64,000 bases of DNA from Mesorhizobium huakuii (GTDB lineage: Bacteria; Pseudomonadota; Alphaproteobacteria; Rhizobiales; Rhizobiaceae): the NCBI RefSeq assembly GCF_030160235.1, contig NZ_BSNY01000023.1, forward strand, positions 62,001-126,000, in the 5' to 3' direction. Positions 52,858-63,825 of this stretch are shown piece after piece; the first letter of the stretch is position 1, and every line of letters starts with the position of its first letter. Both the position numbers and the translations under genes were made by a program. The notes beneath the pieces were generated by a model, which was not told the origin of the DNA, searched no databases, and saw only the letters and a program-made list of their open reading frames with translations.

Positions 52858-53732
52858 CCGCCCAACCCCTTGACGATCTGCGACATGCCCATGAAGCGCG
52901 TGTAGATGGCGGCGAAGAAGCCGAGCACGAGGAACAGCACGATCGACAGCGTGGCGCCCATCGGCCAGTTCAGCTCGCCCATGATGGTGTCGTAGATCAG
53001 ATTGCCGAACAGCGCGTCGCGGCCGGAGCCGAGCAGCTGCGGCGTCACATAGCTGCCGGCGGCGAGCACGAAGCAGAGCAGCAGGCCCGCCGCCAGGCCG
53101 GGCAGCGAAAGCGGAAGCGTGACCTCGCGGAACGCCTGCGCGCTCGTGCAGCCCATCGAGCGCGCGGCGGAGATCAGCGTGCGGTCGATGCCCTCGAGGC
53201 TGACATAGACGTTGAGGATCATGTAGGGCAGCAGGAAGTGCAGCATGCCCAGGATGACCGCGCCCTCATTGTAGAGCATCGGCAGCGGCTCGCTGATAAT
53301 GCCCAGCTTCAGCAGCGCGACATTGATGACGCCCTGTTCGCCCAGGATGTTGATCCAGGAGAAGGTGCGGATGGTGAAGCTGATCCAGAAGGGCACGATC
53401 AGCAGGAGAAGCAGCAGCCATTTGTGCTTGAACGTCGTCGCCCAGATGAAATAGGCCGGGAAATAACCCAGCACCCCGCAGAGCAGCGCGGTGATCGCGC
53501 CGACCCGCAGCGTTTTCAGCAGGAACCCGGCATAGTAGCTGTCGGTGAGGAATTCGTGCCAGTTCGCCGTCGTCAGCGCGCTGGTTTCCACGCCGGCGGT
53601 GACGAAGGTGAAGAAGGTGTAGGCGGCCATCACGGCGATCGGCAACACCAGGAAGAAGATCAGCAGCAGGAGCACCGGCGCGACCAGCAGCCATGCCAGC
53701 CGTGGATCATACAATGTCCATCGTCGTCTCAT
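52854..53732 (-). CDS. potB: ABC transporter permease, PotB-like
   Basis: About 292 residues with the six-helix BPD_transp_1 fold; the EAA loop is SAARSMGCTSAQAFREVTLPLSLPG. It is the first gene of the four-gene operon (permease, permease, binding protein, ATPase). ATG 53732 is chosen; GTG 53738 is also in frame. No clear ribosome site is seen for either. Confidence 0.88.
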   Translation of the reverse strand: MRRRWTLYDPRLAWLLVAPVLLLLIFFLVLPIAVMAAYTFFTFVTAGVETSALTTANWHEFLTDSYYAGFLLKTLRVGAITALLCGVLGYFPAYFIWATTFKHKWLLLLLLIVPFWISFTIRTFSWINILGEQGVINVALLKLGIISEPLPMLYNEGAVILGMLHFLLPYMILNVYVSLEGIDRTLISAARSMGCTSAQAFREVTLPLSLPGLAAGLLLCFVLAAGSYVTPQLLGSGRDALFGNLIYDTIMGELNWPMGATLSIVLFLVLGFFAAIYTRFMGMSQIVKGLGG

Positions 53733-53918
53733 GAGCACCCGGTGCGCTTTCTTTGAAGCGTCTGTTTTGTTCCCGGGGCCAAGATTGGGTGATTGGAGGC
53801 CCGATGTCTACACCAGGCGATTGAGCCAGTGGACATCAGGCGCGTCGCCGGCTGCGATGGACGCCGAAACCGTGTCGGCGGACGGCATCGCAGCGGCTCC
53901 GGTTCTCGTCGGCGAAGT

Positions 53919-55805
53919 TCAGCCCTTCGCGATGCCGCGCGCGATCAGCCGCGCCAGGCGCTCCGAGAACGCCCTGGCGTCGGCCGGCTTGTCGCCGTCG
54001 AGCACGCGCGCCTCGTCGTAGAGAAGGTGGGCGGCGTCATCCTTGAAGGCCTGCTCTTCGTCGCCCAAGCCGGCGAGCGCCAGCACGCGCTCGTGCCTCG
54101 GGTTGATTTCGAGGATGGGCTTGGCCGTCTTGTCGAGGCGGCCGGCGGCGTTCATTAGCCGTTCGAACTGCCGGTCGGGGCCGTGTTCGGGTGCAACCAG
54201 GCAGACCGCGCTCTCCGTCAGGCGGTCGGAGGCCTTCACATCCGAGACGGCGTCGCCAAGCGCGGATTTGACGAAGGCCAGGAAGCCGTCAACCTCAGGC
54301 GTTGCCGCCGTATCCGGCTTCTTGGCGTCGTCGAGCAGCGGGATATCGGAAAGCTCGGCCACGCCTTGCGTCAAAGATTTGAACGGCTTGCCGTCGAAGT
54401 CCGGCGCCATCGTCACCCAGAAACTGTCGACCGGGTCGGTAAGCAGCAACACCTCGATGCCGCGCGCTTTAAAACCTTCGAGCTGCGGCGAGGCTTCGAG
54501 CCGGGCGCGGTCGTCGCCGGCCATGAAGAAGATCGCCTTCTGGCCTTCCTTCATCGCCGCGACATAGTCGGCCAGGCCGCGCCAGGCTTCGCCTGATGTG
54601 GTCGAGTGGAAGCGGGCGAGCTTCAGCAACTGCTCGCGCCGCTCGTAATCCTCGTAGAGCCCTTCCTTGAGGACGACGCCGAAATTCTCCCAGATCTTGG
54701 CGTAGGCCTCGCCCTCGTTTTCCGCCAGCTTGGCGAGGTCGCCGAGCACGCGGTTGGTCAGGCCCTTGCGGATGGAGGCCAGCAGCGGGCTTTCCTGGAT
54801 CATCTCGCGCGAGACGTTGAGCGGCAGGTCGGCGGAATCGACCAGCCCGCGCACGAAGCGCAGATAGCGCGGCAGAAGGTCGGCATCGTCGGTGATGAAG
54901 ACACGGCGCACATAGAGCTTCATGCGCCCCTTGCGGTCCTGGTCGAACAGATCGAACGGCCGCGATCCCGGCACGAAGGCGAGCACGGAGTATTCCTGCC
55001 GGCCCTCGGCGCGGAAATGGATGGTGGCGGCCGGCTCGTCATACTGGCCGGCGACGCTGCGGTAGAAGTCGGTGTATTCCTCGGGCTTGATCTCGCTCTT
55101 CGGCCGCACCCAGAGCGCCGTGCCGTCGGCGATGTCGCGCGCCTCGGCGCCAGGCTTTTCCACGAGCGTGATCGGCACCGGCACATGGCCCGATTGCGAC
55201 TTGGCCAGCTGTTCTAGCCGATAGGAGCCGGTGTAGGAAACCGCGTCGTCCATCAGATGCAGCACGACGCGGGTGCCGCGCTTGGGCGCGGCTTCGAGCG
55301 GGGCCGGCGCGATCTCGTAGGAACCCTTGCCGTCGGACGACCAGCGCCAGGCCTCATCGCTTCCGGCGAGGCGGCTGATCACGTCGACACGGTCGGCCAC
55401 CATGAAGGCGGAGTAGAAGCCGACGCCGAACTGGCCGATGAGCTGCGTGTCCTCCGTGCCTGTGCCGACACGCTCGATGAAGGCGCGGGTGCCCGAGCGG
55501 GCGATCGTGCCCAGGGCCTCGGCCATGTCGTCGCGGCTCATGCCGATGCCGTTGTCCTCGACGGTGATCTGCTTGTTGTCGGCGTCAGCCGAAATCGAGA
55601 TGCGCGGCTTGGGGTCGTCGCCCAGCAATTCGGGACGGCTGACGGCCTCGAAGCGCAGCTTCTCGCAGGCGTCGGCGGCGTTGGAAATCAGCTCGCGCAG
55701 GAAGACGTCCTTGTCGGAATAGACCGAGTGCACCATCATGTGCAGCAGCCGCGAGACATCCGCCTCGAACGCCCTGGTTTCCGTCGCTTTCGTGTCCGTC
55801 GTCAT
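53919..55805 (-). CDS. htpG: Chaperone protein HtpG (Hsp90)
   Basis: A 628-residue Hsp90 homologue. The ATP lid region has FLRELISNAADACEKLRFEA with the conserved Glu-Asn, ISADADNKQITVEDNGIGMS, and GQFGVGFYSAFMVAD. The middle domain carries the catalytic-loop Arg region (NVSREMIQESPLL) and the C-terminal dimer domain follows from about 510. It folds client proteins under stress. It lies 190 bases upstream of the transporter operon on the same strand. A heat-shock promoter was not clearly seen. Confidence 0.95.
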   Translation of the reverse strand: MTTDTKATETRAFEADVSRLLHMMVHSVYSDKDVFLRELISNAADACEKLRFEAVSRPELLGDDPKPRISISADADNKQITVEDNGIGMSRDDMAEALGTIARSGTRAFIERVGTGTEDTQLIGQFGVGFYSAFMVADRVDVISRLAGSDEAWRWSSDGKGSYEIAPAPLEAAPKRGTRVVLHLMDDAVSYTGSYRLEQLAKSQSGHVPVPITLVEKPGAEARDIADGTALWVRPKSEIKPEEYTDFYRSVAGQYDEPAATIHFRAEGRQEYSVLAFVPGSRPFDLFDQDRKGRMKLYVRRVFITDDADLLPRYLRFVRGLVDSADLPLNVSREMIQESPLLASIRKGLTNRVLGDLAKLAENEGEAYAKIWENFGVVLKEGLYEDYERREQLLKLARFHSTTSGEAWRGLADYVAAMKEGQKAIFFMAGDDRARLEASPQLEGFKARGIEVLLLTDPVDSFWVTMAPDFDGKPFKSLTQGVAELSDIPLLDDAKKPDTAATPEVDGFLAFVKSALGDAVSDVKASDRLTESAVCLVAPEHGPDRQFERLMNAAGRLDKTAKPILEINPRHERVLALAGLGDEEQAFKDDAAHLLYDEARVLDGDKPADARAFSERLARLIARGIAKG

Positions 55806-55971
55806 TCGATTTTCCCACGCTGTTCATCCGCCCGCCGCGCCATGCACGATCCGGGCCTATCCTTCAACCATTTTCAATTGCGCCGGCCACTCGGCAGATC
55901 CCGGCGCGACCGACAATATCGTAGCGCGATGCGAAGGCGACAAGGGGTGAGGAACAGTCCACGCAGGGGAT

Positions 55972-55994
55972 GGAAAGCCAATTGCCGGGTTTCC
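55972..55994. repeat. Hairpin repeat, GAAAGCCAATTG family (copy C)
   Basis: ggaaagcc and gggtttcc pair with one mismatch around aattgcc. It shares gaaagccaattg with the hairpin at 41463. Confidence 0.45.
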
Positions 55995-56037
55995 ACGTGA
56001 CGAATGCCCATGGTGACAGCGAAGTGGCCCTTTGGGG

Positions 56038-56328
56038 TTATGGTTTGGCGACCAGGCGCACCAATATCCCGGTATCCGCAACATCGCGGATTGCCTTGGC
56101 AATCTGCCGGAATGACCCACAGGCGATCAAGCTTCCCGGTGCGGGTTGTTTTCCCTGGCCGGGGTCGACAAAGGCGGAGATTTCACGATCCGTGTCGGAA
56201 ACCGCCAAGAACGATGTGGCGACGATGCCCTCGCCGCAAGTGGCGCATCGAATACAGTACGACCCGAACTGGACGATCACCTCGGTTCCGTCCGATCCAC
56301 ACGAGGCACATTGCAGCCTGTCGTTCAT
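56038..56328 (-). CDS. Small zinc-ribbon-like protein
   Basis: A 96-residue protein from ATG 56328. The N-terminal half has CASCGSDG and CIRCATCG, two CxxC knuckles typical of a zinc ribbon. The second half is ordinary alpha/beta sequence (LIACGSFRQIAKAIRDVADTGILV). Function unknown. It is close to the upstream exported protein gene (29 bases), so possibly co-transcribed. Confidence 0.65.
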   Translation of the reverse strand: MNDRLQCASCGSDGTEVIVQFGSYCIRCATCGEGIVATSFLAVSDTDREISAFVDPGQGKQPAPGSLIACGSFRQIAKAIRDVADTGILVRLVAKP

Positions 56329-56356
56329 CGGCTCGGCCCTTGGTCCGCAAGGTGCC

Positions 56357-57241
56357 CTAATTCGCCGCCATGTGATCCGCCAGCGCCTGCGCCTGGGCGA
56401 GCAGGGCTGGATAGGCCGGGGTGTCCGGCAGGCTCTTGCCCATGCAGGCGCGGAAGTCGTTGTCGCCTTTCGTCCAGGCGGCATTGGCGGCGTCGGATGT
56501 GTTTTCGTCGCTGTCGTCGGTGGCCTGCTTGGCCAGTTTCTGGGCGGCGGCGTCGGCGGCGGTCCACGCCGCGTCGCAGGCCGCGATCTTGGGGACGGGC
56601 GGTGTCGCGGGCGCTTCGGCGATCAGGACGCTGTTGCCCTTGACGACGGTGACGACGACCTCCTGGTCGGAGTTCGGCCCGATATCCTGTGCCCAGCCGC
56701 CAAGACGGGCGATCGCCATGTCGGCGCCGTCAGGTTTCTTCAGCGCGAAGTCGAGCGTGCCGGTGAAGGCGGCGTCGCTGCCGATGGCCTGGGTGTAGAA
56801 GGCATCGAGCTTGAGCGCCGCGTCGAAATTGGTGGGCAGTTTGAGGTCGGCGTCGGTCTCGGCGGCGCGCGACCGCAGCCAGCGCTCGACCAGCCCGCGT
56901 GTCGAGGCCACGATGCTGGGGCCGTCCTCGGTGCCGTGGCGCAGCCCGTCCAGCATGCCGAAGCCGACATCGGAGGAACTCAGGCTTTCGATGTTGATCT
57001 TGCCGGCCGCCGGAAAATCCTTGACCGCGAAGGGGCCGAGCAGGGCGGAAAGCCGCTTTTCGAGATCGGCGCGGGCCTTTTCATTGGCCGCATCGAGCGT
57101 CTCCACCGGTGCGTTCGTGCTCTCCATCGCCGCGATGTCGGCAATCGCCTTGTCGCGCGCGGCGATATAATCGTCCTCGGGCGAGGCGGCGAAGGCAACA
57201 CTGCTCGCCAGGGCAAACAAGACCGTCCAGACCAACCGCAT
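56357..57241 (-). CDS. Exported hypothetical protein
   Basis: A 294-residue protein with a signal peptide (residues 1-19, ending AFA). A short coiled N-terminal helix (ANEKARADLEKRLSALL) precedes a mixed domain (FGMLDGLRHGTEDGPSIVASTRGLVERWL) and a C-terminal helical region with two Cys (KIAACDAAW and DFRACMGK). No family recognised. Likely periplasmic. It is 29 bases upstream of the zinc-ribbon gene on the same strand. Confidence 0.65.
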   Translation of the reverse strand: MRLVWTVLFALASSVAFAASPEDDYIAARDKAIADIAAMESTNAPVETLDAANEKARADLEKRLSALLGPFAVKDFPAAGKINIESLSSSDVGFGMLDGLRHGTEDGPSIVASTRGLVERWLRSRAAETDADLKLPTNFDAALKLDAFYTQAIGSDAAFTGTLDFALKKPDGADMAIARLGGWAQDIGPNSDQEVVVTVVKGNSVLIAEAPATPPVPKIAACDAAWTAADAAAQKLAKQATDDSDENTSDAANAAWTKGDNDFRACMGKSLPDTPAYPALLAQAQALADHMAAN

Positions 57242-57585
57242 GACAGAACCTTTCTTCGTGGCGGATCAACAGGCCAGGCAGCCATCGGGCAGCTTTGCGG
57301 CTATTGCGCGGCAGAAAACGCCCAGGCGAAACATCCTGATCGGGCAGGCATGCCAAGCGCCGCCATTAACCATCGATTAACTATCCGTTCGCCTTTGAAT
57401 CAAATTTGACGGATACTGTTTTCAGGTCAAACGAGGCTGCTCGAGGGGCCGGAGAAGACAGTAATCATAAGCGTGGCGCGCCACTTTCGGTCGCGCCCGA
57501 CAGGTTGAAATCAAAGAAGAAGCGACGGACCACCGTCGCCCCGCGGGGAGGCGTCAGCATCATTTTTTTGATGAGGATCGCCAGA

Positions 57586-57867
57586 ATGAACATCGAAGAT
57601 GCGGTTACTGCCGTAACAGCCGACGCCAACACGCTCACGTCGTGCCTCGGCCAGCCCGTCATTGCCTACCACGTCACGGCAATCATGCGAGAGGCCGACC
57701 GGGAACACGCCAGGCAGATGCAACTCGCCCTGATGCGGCGAAGCATCGAGGCGCTGGTCGATGACGGCCTGGAGGATGCGGCCGCCGAGCGTTTTGCGTC
57801 GCAGTTCCATGGGCGTCTCGGCTTGGCGTGGAGGCTGCTGCACGCGGCCGATGGTGTGGCGCACTGA
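57586..57867 (+). CDS. Small hypothetical protein
   Basis: A 93-residue helical protein from ATG 57586, with GAGGATCG a few bases upstream; MRIARMNIED from 57571 is the alternative. It is soluble with no recognised motif (TAIMREADREHARQMQLALMRRSIEALVDDGLEDAA). The frame extends to 57406 on a TTG, but that part is basic and without support. It lies 107 bases upstream of the methyltransferase gene. Confidence 0.5.
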   Translation: MNIEDAVTAVTADANTLTSCLGQPVIAYHVTAIMREADREHARQMQLALMRRSIEALVDDGLEDAAAERFASQFHGRLGLAWRLLHAADGVAH

Positions 57868-57974
57868 AGGGAGGGCTTGCGGCGCGAGCGGGTCGTCACG
57901 TCGCCATGCGCGAACAATAGTCAGGAGCAGTTCTGTCGATTATATAGGCGTTTTTTCAGCCCGATCGCCGTCCC

Positions 57975-59315
57975 GTGACTCCTGCCGCCGTTCTACAAGC
58001 CACAATCGAACTCATGCATGAAGCCGATAGCGTCGCGCGTCCCGCGGATGCTGTCGTCTCGGCCTGGTTTCGGGCCCGTCGCTATATCGGCGACAAGGAC
58101 CGCGGGCGGATTTTAGAGTTGCTCTACGCGCTTCTGCGACATCATGCACGGCTTGGCTGGTGGCTGGTCAACCATGGGCGCCAGGATATGCCCCGCAACC
58201 GGCTGCTCGCATGGCTCATCCTGAAGGAAGGCAAGACGCCCGATCAGATCAAACGCTTGTTCAACGGAGCGAAATTCGCGCCTGCCATCCTGAAGGATCA
58301 CGAGCACGCGCTGCTGGTCAAACTGCAGGGATGCACGATCGACCATCCCGGCATGCCGGAAGAGGTGCGCCTTGAATGCCCGTCCTGGGCTGCCGATCCG
58401 CTGCGGCGTCGTTTCAAGGAAGCGTTCGGGAACGAGATGGCCGCGCTTCTGACGTCGGCGCCGCTTGACCTGCGCGTCAATCCGATCAAGTCGACCCGCG
58501 AGGCCATGCTTGGCGCGTTGAAAGATCTCGGCTTGCGGGTGCAGCCATCGGCCCTCGCGCCTTGCGGCATTCGCGTGCATGAGCGCCCCTCGCTGGCGAG
58601 CCTGCCGATGCTGAAAAGCGGCGAGGTCGAGATTCAGGATGAGGGCTCGCAGCTTGTCGCCATGCTGGTTGGCGCCCGGCCGGGCGAGCGCGTGGTCGAT
58701 TTCTGCGCCGGAGCCGGCGGCAAGACACTGGCCATCGCCGCGCAGATGAACAATAGGGGTCACGTCGTCGCCTGCGACGTCATGGACGGCCGTTTGAAGC
58801 GCGGCGCCGAGCGCTTCCGGCGGGCAGGGCTGCACAATATCGAGACGCGACTTCTGGCCGGCGAAGCGGATCGGTGGATCAAGCGCCACAAGGGTGGTTT
58901 TGATCGCGTGCTGGTGGACGCGCCATGCAGCGGCACCGGCACATGGCGACGCAATCCCGATGCGCGCTGGCGCGCGTCGGCGGAACAGGGGCTGGATCAT
59001 CTCGTGTCGTTGCAAGCCCGGATTCTGGCGAGTGCGGCGCGTCTGGTGAAGCCCGGCGGACGGCTGGTCTACGCGACATGCTCCATGCTGCCAGAGGAGA
59101 ACGAGGAACAGGTGGCCGCTTTCCTCGATGTGCATCCGGCTTTTCGCGCCGTGCCGTTGCGCGAGGCCGCGCCGCAGCTGACGAATTCAGCCCATTCCGA
59201 CTATCTGTCGCTGACGCCCGCGCGCCATGATACCGACGGCTTCTTTGCCGCCGTGATGCAGCGGGAAGGCACGCTCCCGACCGAGCGCGCGCTGATAAAG
59301 GGCAAAGCGGACTAG
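57975..59315 (+). CDS. rsmB: 16S rRNA (cytosine-5) methyltransferase, RsmB-like
   Basis: A 446-residue protein of the RsmB/NOP group. A helical N-terminal NusB-like part (about 1-150) is followed by a SAM-binding methyltransferase domain: VVDFCAGAGGKTLAIA, ACDVMDGRL, and the two catalytic cysteines, Cys318 in DAPCSGTGTWRR and Cys369 in YATCSMLPEENEEQV. In E. coli RsmB methylates C967 of 16S rRNA. Substrate site is inferred. The gene converges on the YgiQ gene, 5 bases apart. Confidence 0.9.
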   Translation: MTPAAVLQATIELMHEADSVARPADAVVSAWFRARRYIGDKDRGRILELLYALLRHHARLGWWLVNHGRQDMPRNRLLAWLILKEGKTPDQIKRLFNGAKFAPAILKDHEHALLVKLQGCTIDHPGMPEEVRLECPSWAADPLRRRFKEAFGNEMAALLTSAPLDLRVNPIKSTREAMLGALKDLGLRVQPSALAPCGIRVHERPSLASLPMLKSGEVEIQDEGSQLVAMLVGARPGERVVDFCAGAGGKTLAIAAQMNNRGHVVACDVMDGRLKRGAERFRRAGLHNIETRLLAGEADRWIKRHKGGFDRVLVDAPCSGTGTWRRNPDARWRASAEQGLDHLVSLQARILASAARLVKPGGRLVYATCSMLPEENEEQVAAFLDVHPAFRAVPLREAAPQLTNSAHSDYLSLTPARHDTDGFFAAVMQREGTLPTERALIKGKAD

Positions 59316-59320
59316 ACTAG

Positions 59321-61363
<2,043 letters not shown>

Positions 61364-61763
61364 CGGCGACGTATAGGACGCCGCGAGCGGGAATTCAATT
61401 AACCTCGACCGGTGGCTCCGGAACTCACCCCAAACCCTTCGTCAGCCGCTCAAGCGCATCCACGATCAGATCGCAAAACTTCGCATGGTCGAGCTTCATC
61501 GCCACGGTATGGCGTCATGGATTGCCGGATACTCGATCCGCAGCAGGCCGCCATGTGTGGTCATCACCGTTGCTGATTCAAGCAGAACCGTCTTTGCCGC
61601 ATGGAGCAGGGGGCCGCATGGAGCAGGGGAAAGCTTCATTCGTTCGTTCGAATGACAACAAGCAGGGAAATAGGAGGTAGCGTCCAGGTGACGCGGCATC
61701 CAGCCGTAGCTCGAACCAAGTGGAGAATACGATCGCGGTGGGGGTCGCGCCAGGTGGAGTCAG
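61364..61763. other. Intergenic region with a possible gene remnant
   Basis: About 400 bases. On the minus strand, LERLTKGLG and upstream MKLDHAKFCDLIVDA (stop near 61425, start 61499) look like the tail of a coding sequence; the neighbouring frame (GGLLRIEYPAIHDAIPWR) could be its upstream part after a frameshift. gccgcatggagcaggg is repeated twice near 61600-61630. No intact gene is supported. Confidence 0.35.
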
Positions 61764-62990
61764 GTGATGAATCATTTGCAGGGTACCAGGTCCAAATGTC
61801 CGCGCTTTGACTTCACCTTTACCAAACGACGGCCTTCGATCTCACTTCACGGGATATTTGGCAGCCGGCGTAACGCCTTGCCATCCCTCGTTTCGTCAAT
61901 CCTCATCCTGCTGTTTGCGTCTCCGGCAAACAGCCAGCTGGCGCCCGATGCGTCCGCGACTGCCGCAGCCAATGGCCGTTCGCCGGTCGCGGTTTCGAAC
62001 CGCACCGATATCGCGAAGGACGAGGATGAGCAGGCCTTGCGCCGCGAACTGGCCGCGGCGCGGGCCGAGTTGGCCAGGCAAGCGCAGGCCCTGAAGGAGC
62101 AGCAGCAGACGGACGAAGCGCTCACGCTCAATCTGGAGACGGCGCAGCGCGCCATCGAAAATTTCAGGGCGGAAGCCAGCCTCTGGGACAGCAAGAAAAG
62201 CGCGATGCCTGAAGCGCTTCCCGCCGCGGATGCGTCCCAGGCCGCCGCGACGCAGGCGCTCGATGAAGCGCGCCAAAAGGTCGGGCTGCTGGAACAGGAA
62301 CTCGCCACGGCCCGTCAAACGATCGATGCGCTCAAGACAGGCGCAAATCTGTCTGTAGCCGAGCAGGCCAAGGCGGTGGAAGACCGGCAAGTGGCCGACG
62401 CCGCCGCGAAGCAGGCGCTGGATGAGGAACGCCGTAAGGTCGGGCTGCTGGAACAGGAACTCGCCACGGCCCATCAGACGATCGCTGCGCTCAAGACAGG
62501 CGCGAATCTGGCCGTCGCGGAGCAGGCCAAGGCCGAGAAGGACCGGCAAGCGGCCGACGCCGTCTCAAACCAGGCTCGCAAGGCGCTCGAACTGGAACGT
62601 CAGCGAGCCGATTCAGCCATGCGTGACCTCGACATTGCCCGCAGGGAAAGCGACGCCTTGAAGCAGAGCTCAATGGACTTGAGCGCGGCGCTGGACCAGG
62701 AGCGTGAAAGGGCCAACGGCCTGGCACGCAGCCTCAGTGCCGCACGCGAGGAAATCGACAGCATGAAGATCGAAGGCGCCGGGGAAAAACGTCGGACCGC
62801 GACCGTGGTGCGCGCATCCAAGGCCCCCAAGAGCGCGCTCGCGAGTTCGCTGCCGCGTCCGGTCACGGCCCGTAAACCGGGCGCGCTGAAAAAACGCAAG
62901 GTGAAGGGTCCAAAGTCGCCGCAGCCCGTCATGACGGCAACCTTCGCTCTTCCCCCTGCATTGCTGCCAACCCGCCCACTTTCGCAGTGA
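61764..62990 (+). CDS. Exported coiled-coil protein with internal repeat
   Basis: A 408-residue protein with an N-terminal hydrophobic stretch (ALPSLVSSILILLFASPANS, about 37-57) and long predicted coiled coil from about 85 to 340 (RRELAAARAELARQAQALKEQQ, and so on), then a basic tail (KKRKVKGPKSPQPV). A block of 53 residues is present twice in tandem (DNA 62253-62411 and 62412-62570, KVGLLEQELATA in each). Start may be downstream of 61764. Family not recognised; likely anchored in the inner membrane or exported. Confidence 0.6.
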   Translation: MMNHLQGTRSKCPRFDFTFTKRRPSISLHGIFGSRRNALPSLVSSILILLFASPANSQLAPDASATAAANGRSPVAVSNRTDIAKDEDEQALRRELAAARAELARQAQALKEQQQTDEALTLNLETAQRAIENFRAEASLWDSKKSAMPEALPAADASQAAATQALDEARQKVGLLEQELATARQTIDALKTGANLSVAEQAKAVEDRQVADAAAKQALDEERRKVGLLEQELATAHQTIAALKTGANLAVAEQAKAEKDRQAADAVSNQARKALELERQRADSAMRDLDIARRESDALKQSSMDLSAALDQERERANGLARSLSAAREEIDSMKIEGAGEKRRTATVVRASKAPKSALASSLPRPVTARKPGALKKRKVKGPKSPQPVMTATFALPPALLPTRPLSQ

Positions 62991-63024
62991 AAGACAGGCG
63001 ATCGAAATGCACGGCGCAGGGAGG

Positions 63025-63765
63025 ATGACAGTGAAAAAATATGCAGCGGCCGCGTTGACGATCGGTATCGCGATCGGGCCTGCCTCGGCTCTCGATGCGG
63101 GTTTAGGCGGCAAGGTCGGTGGCCTCGGGCTCGATGCTGGAGTGAGCGCCGGTTCGCAAGGCGCATCCGTAGGGGTGGGCGCGAGCGTCGGCGGTGTCGG
63201 CGGATCAAATGTCGGCGCTTCGGTCGGCGCAGGAGGCGGATCAGTCAGCGCGGGCGTCAGTGCCGGCGGTAGTGCCGGCTCCGCAGGCGGAGGCCTCTCG
63301 ACAGGTGTCGGCCTGGGCGCCGATCCGTCCGCCGGAAACGGATCGGCCGCCGCCACGGCAGCCAGTGGTTCTGCCGCGACAGCCACTGCCACGACACCCT
63401 TTGCCTCTGCCAAGACGGCGAGGCAGTCGGTCGTCCTGCCGCCCGTCCTCAGGCCTTCCAAAGCCGGTCAGGGCGACCTCGCCAGGGGATATCCCTTCGC
63501 ACCCCTGGAGGCACTGAAAGCGAAACCCGGCACGCCAGAAGCGATCGTACAGGCCTGCCGCGCGGCGATCCTATCCGCCGCCAGGCCGCTTGGCGCCGTT
63601 CGTGTCCGCGCGGTGAGCGCAGGTGCCTTGCGTCGAGGTGGGGGCGCACTGACGGCGCCGATCCAGGTGCGAATAGACTATGCGGGACGCGGTGGCATCG
63701 AAGTCCGGCAAGCGCAAGTTGGCTGCCGCCTCGATACGGCAGGCAGGGTCATGGCGGTTTTATAG
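63025..63765 (+). CDS. Exported Gly/Ser/Ala-rich protein
   Basis: About 246 residues from ATG 63025 (63007 is an alternative). It has a signal peptide (MTVKKYAAAALTIGIAIGPASAL), a low-complexity part of roughly 100 residues rich in Gly, Ser, Ala and Val (SVGVGASVGGVGGSNVGASV), then a folded C-terminal domain (about 155-246, with one Cys pair QACRAAI and VGCRLD). It follows the coiled-coil gene on the same strand. Probably secreted or surface exposed; function unknown. Confidence 0.6.
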   Translation: MTVKKYAAAALTIGIAIGPASALDAGLGGKVGGLGLDAGVSAGSQGASVGVGASVGGVGGSNVGASVGAGGGSVSAGVSAGGSAGSAGGGLSTGVGLGADPSAGNGSAAATAASGSAATATATTPFASAKTARQSVVLPPVLRPSKAGQGDLARGYPFAPLEALKAKPGTPEAIVQACRAAILSAARPLGAVRVRAVSAGALRRGGGALTAPIQVRIDYAGRGGIEVRQAQVGCRLDTAGRVMAVL

Positions 63766-63825
63766 AACCGATCCGCAGGAGGGCACGCGGCGCTTCGCTG
63801 GCGTTCGCCCCGGGTTGGTCCGGAA

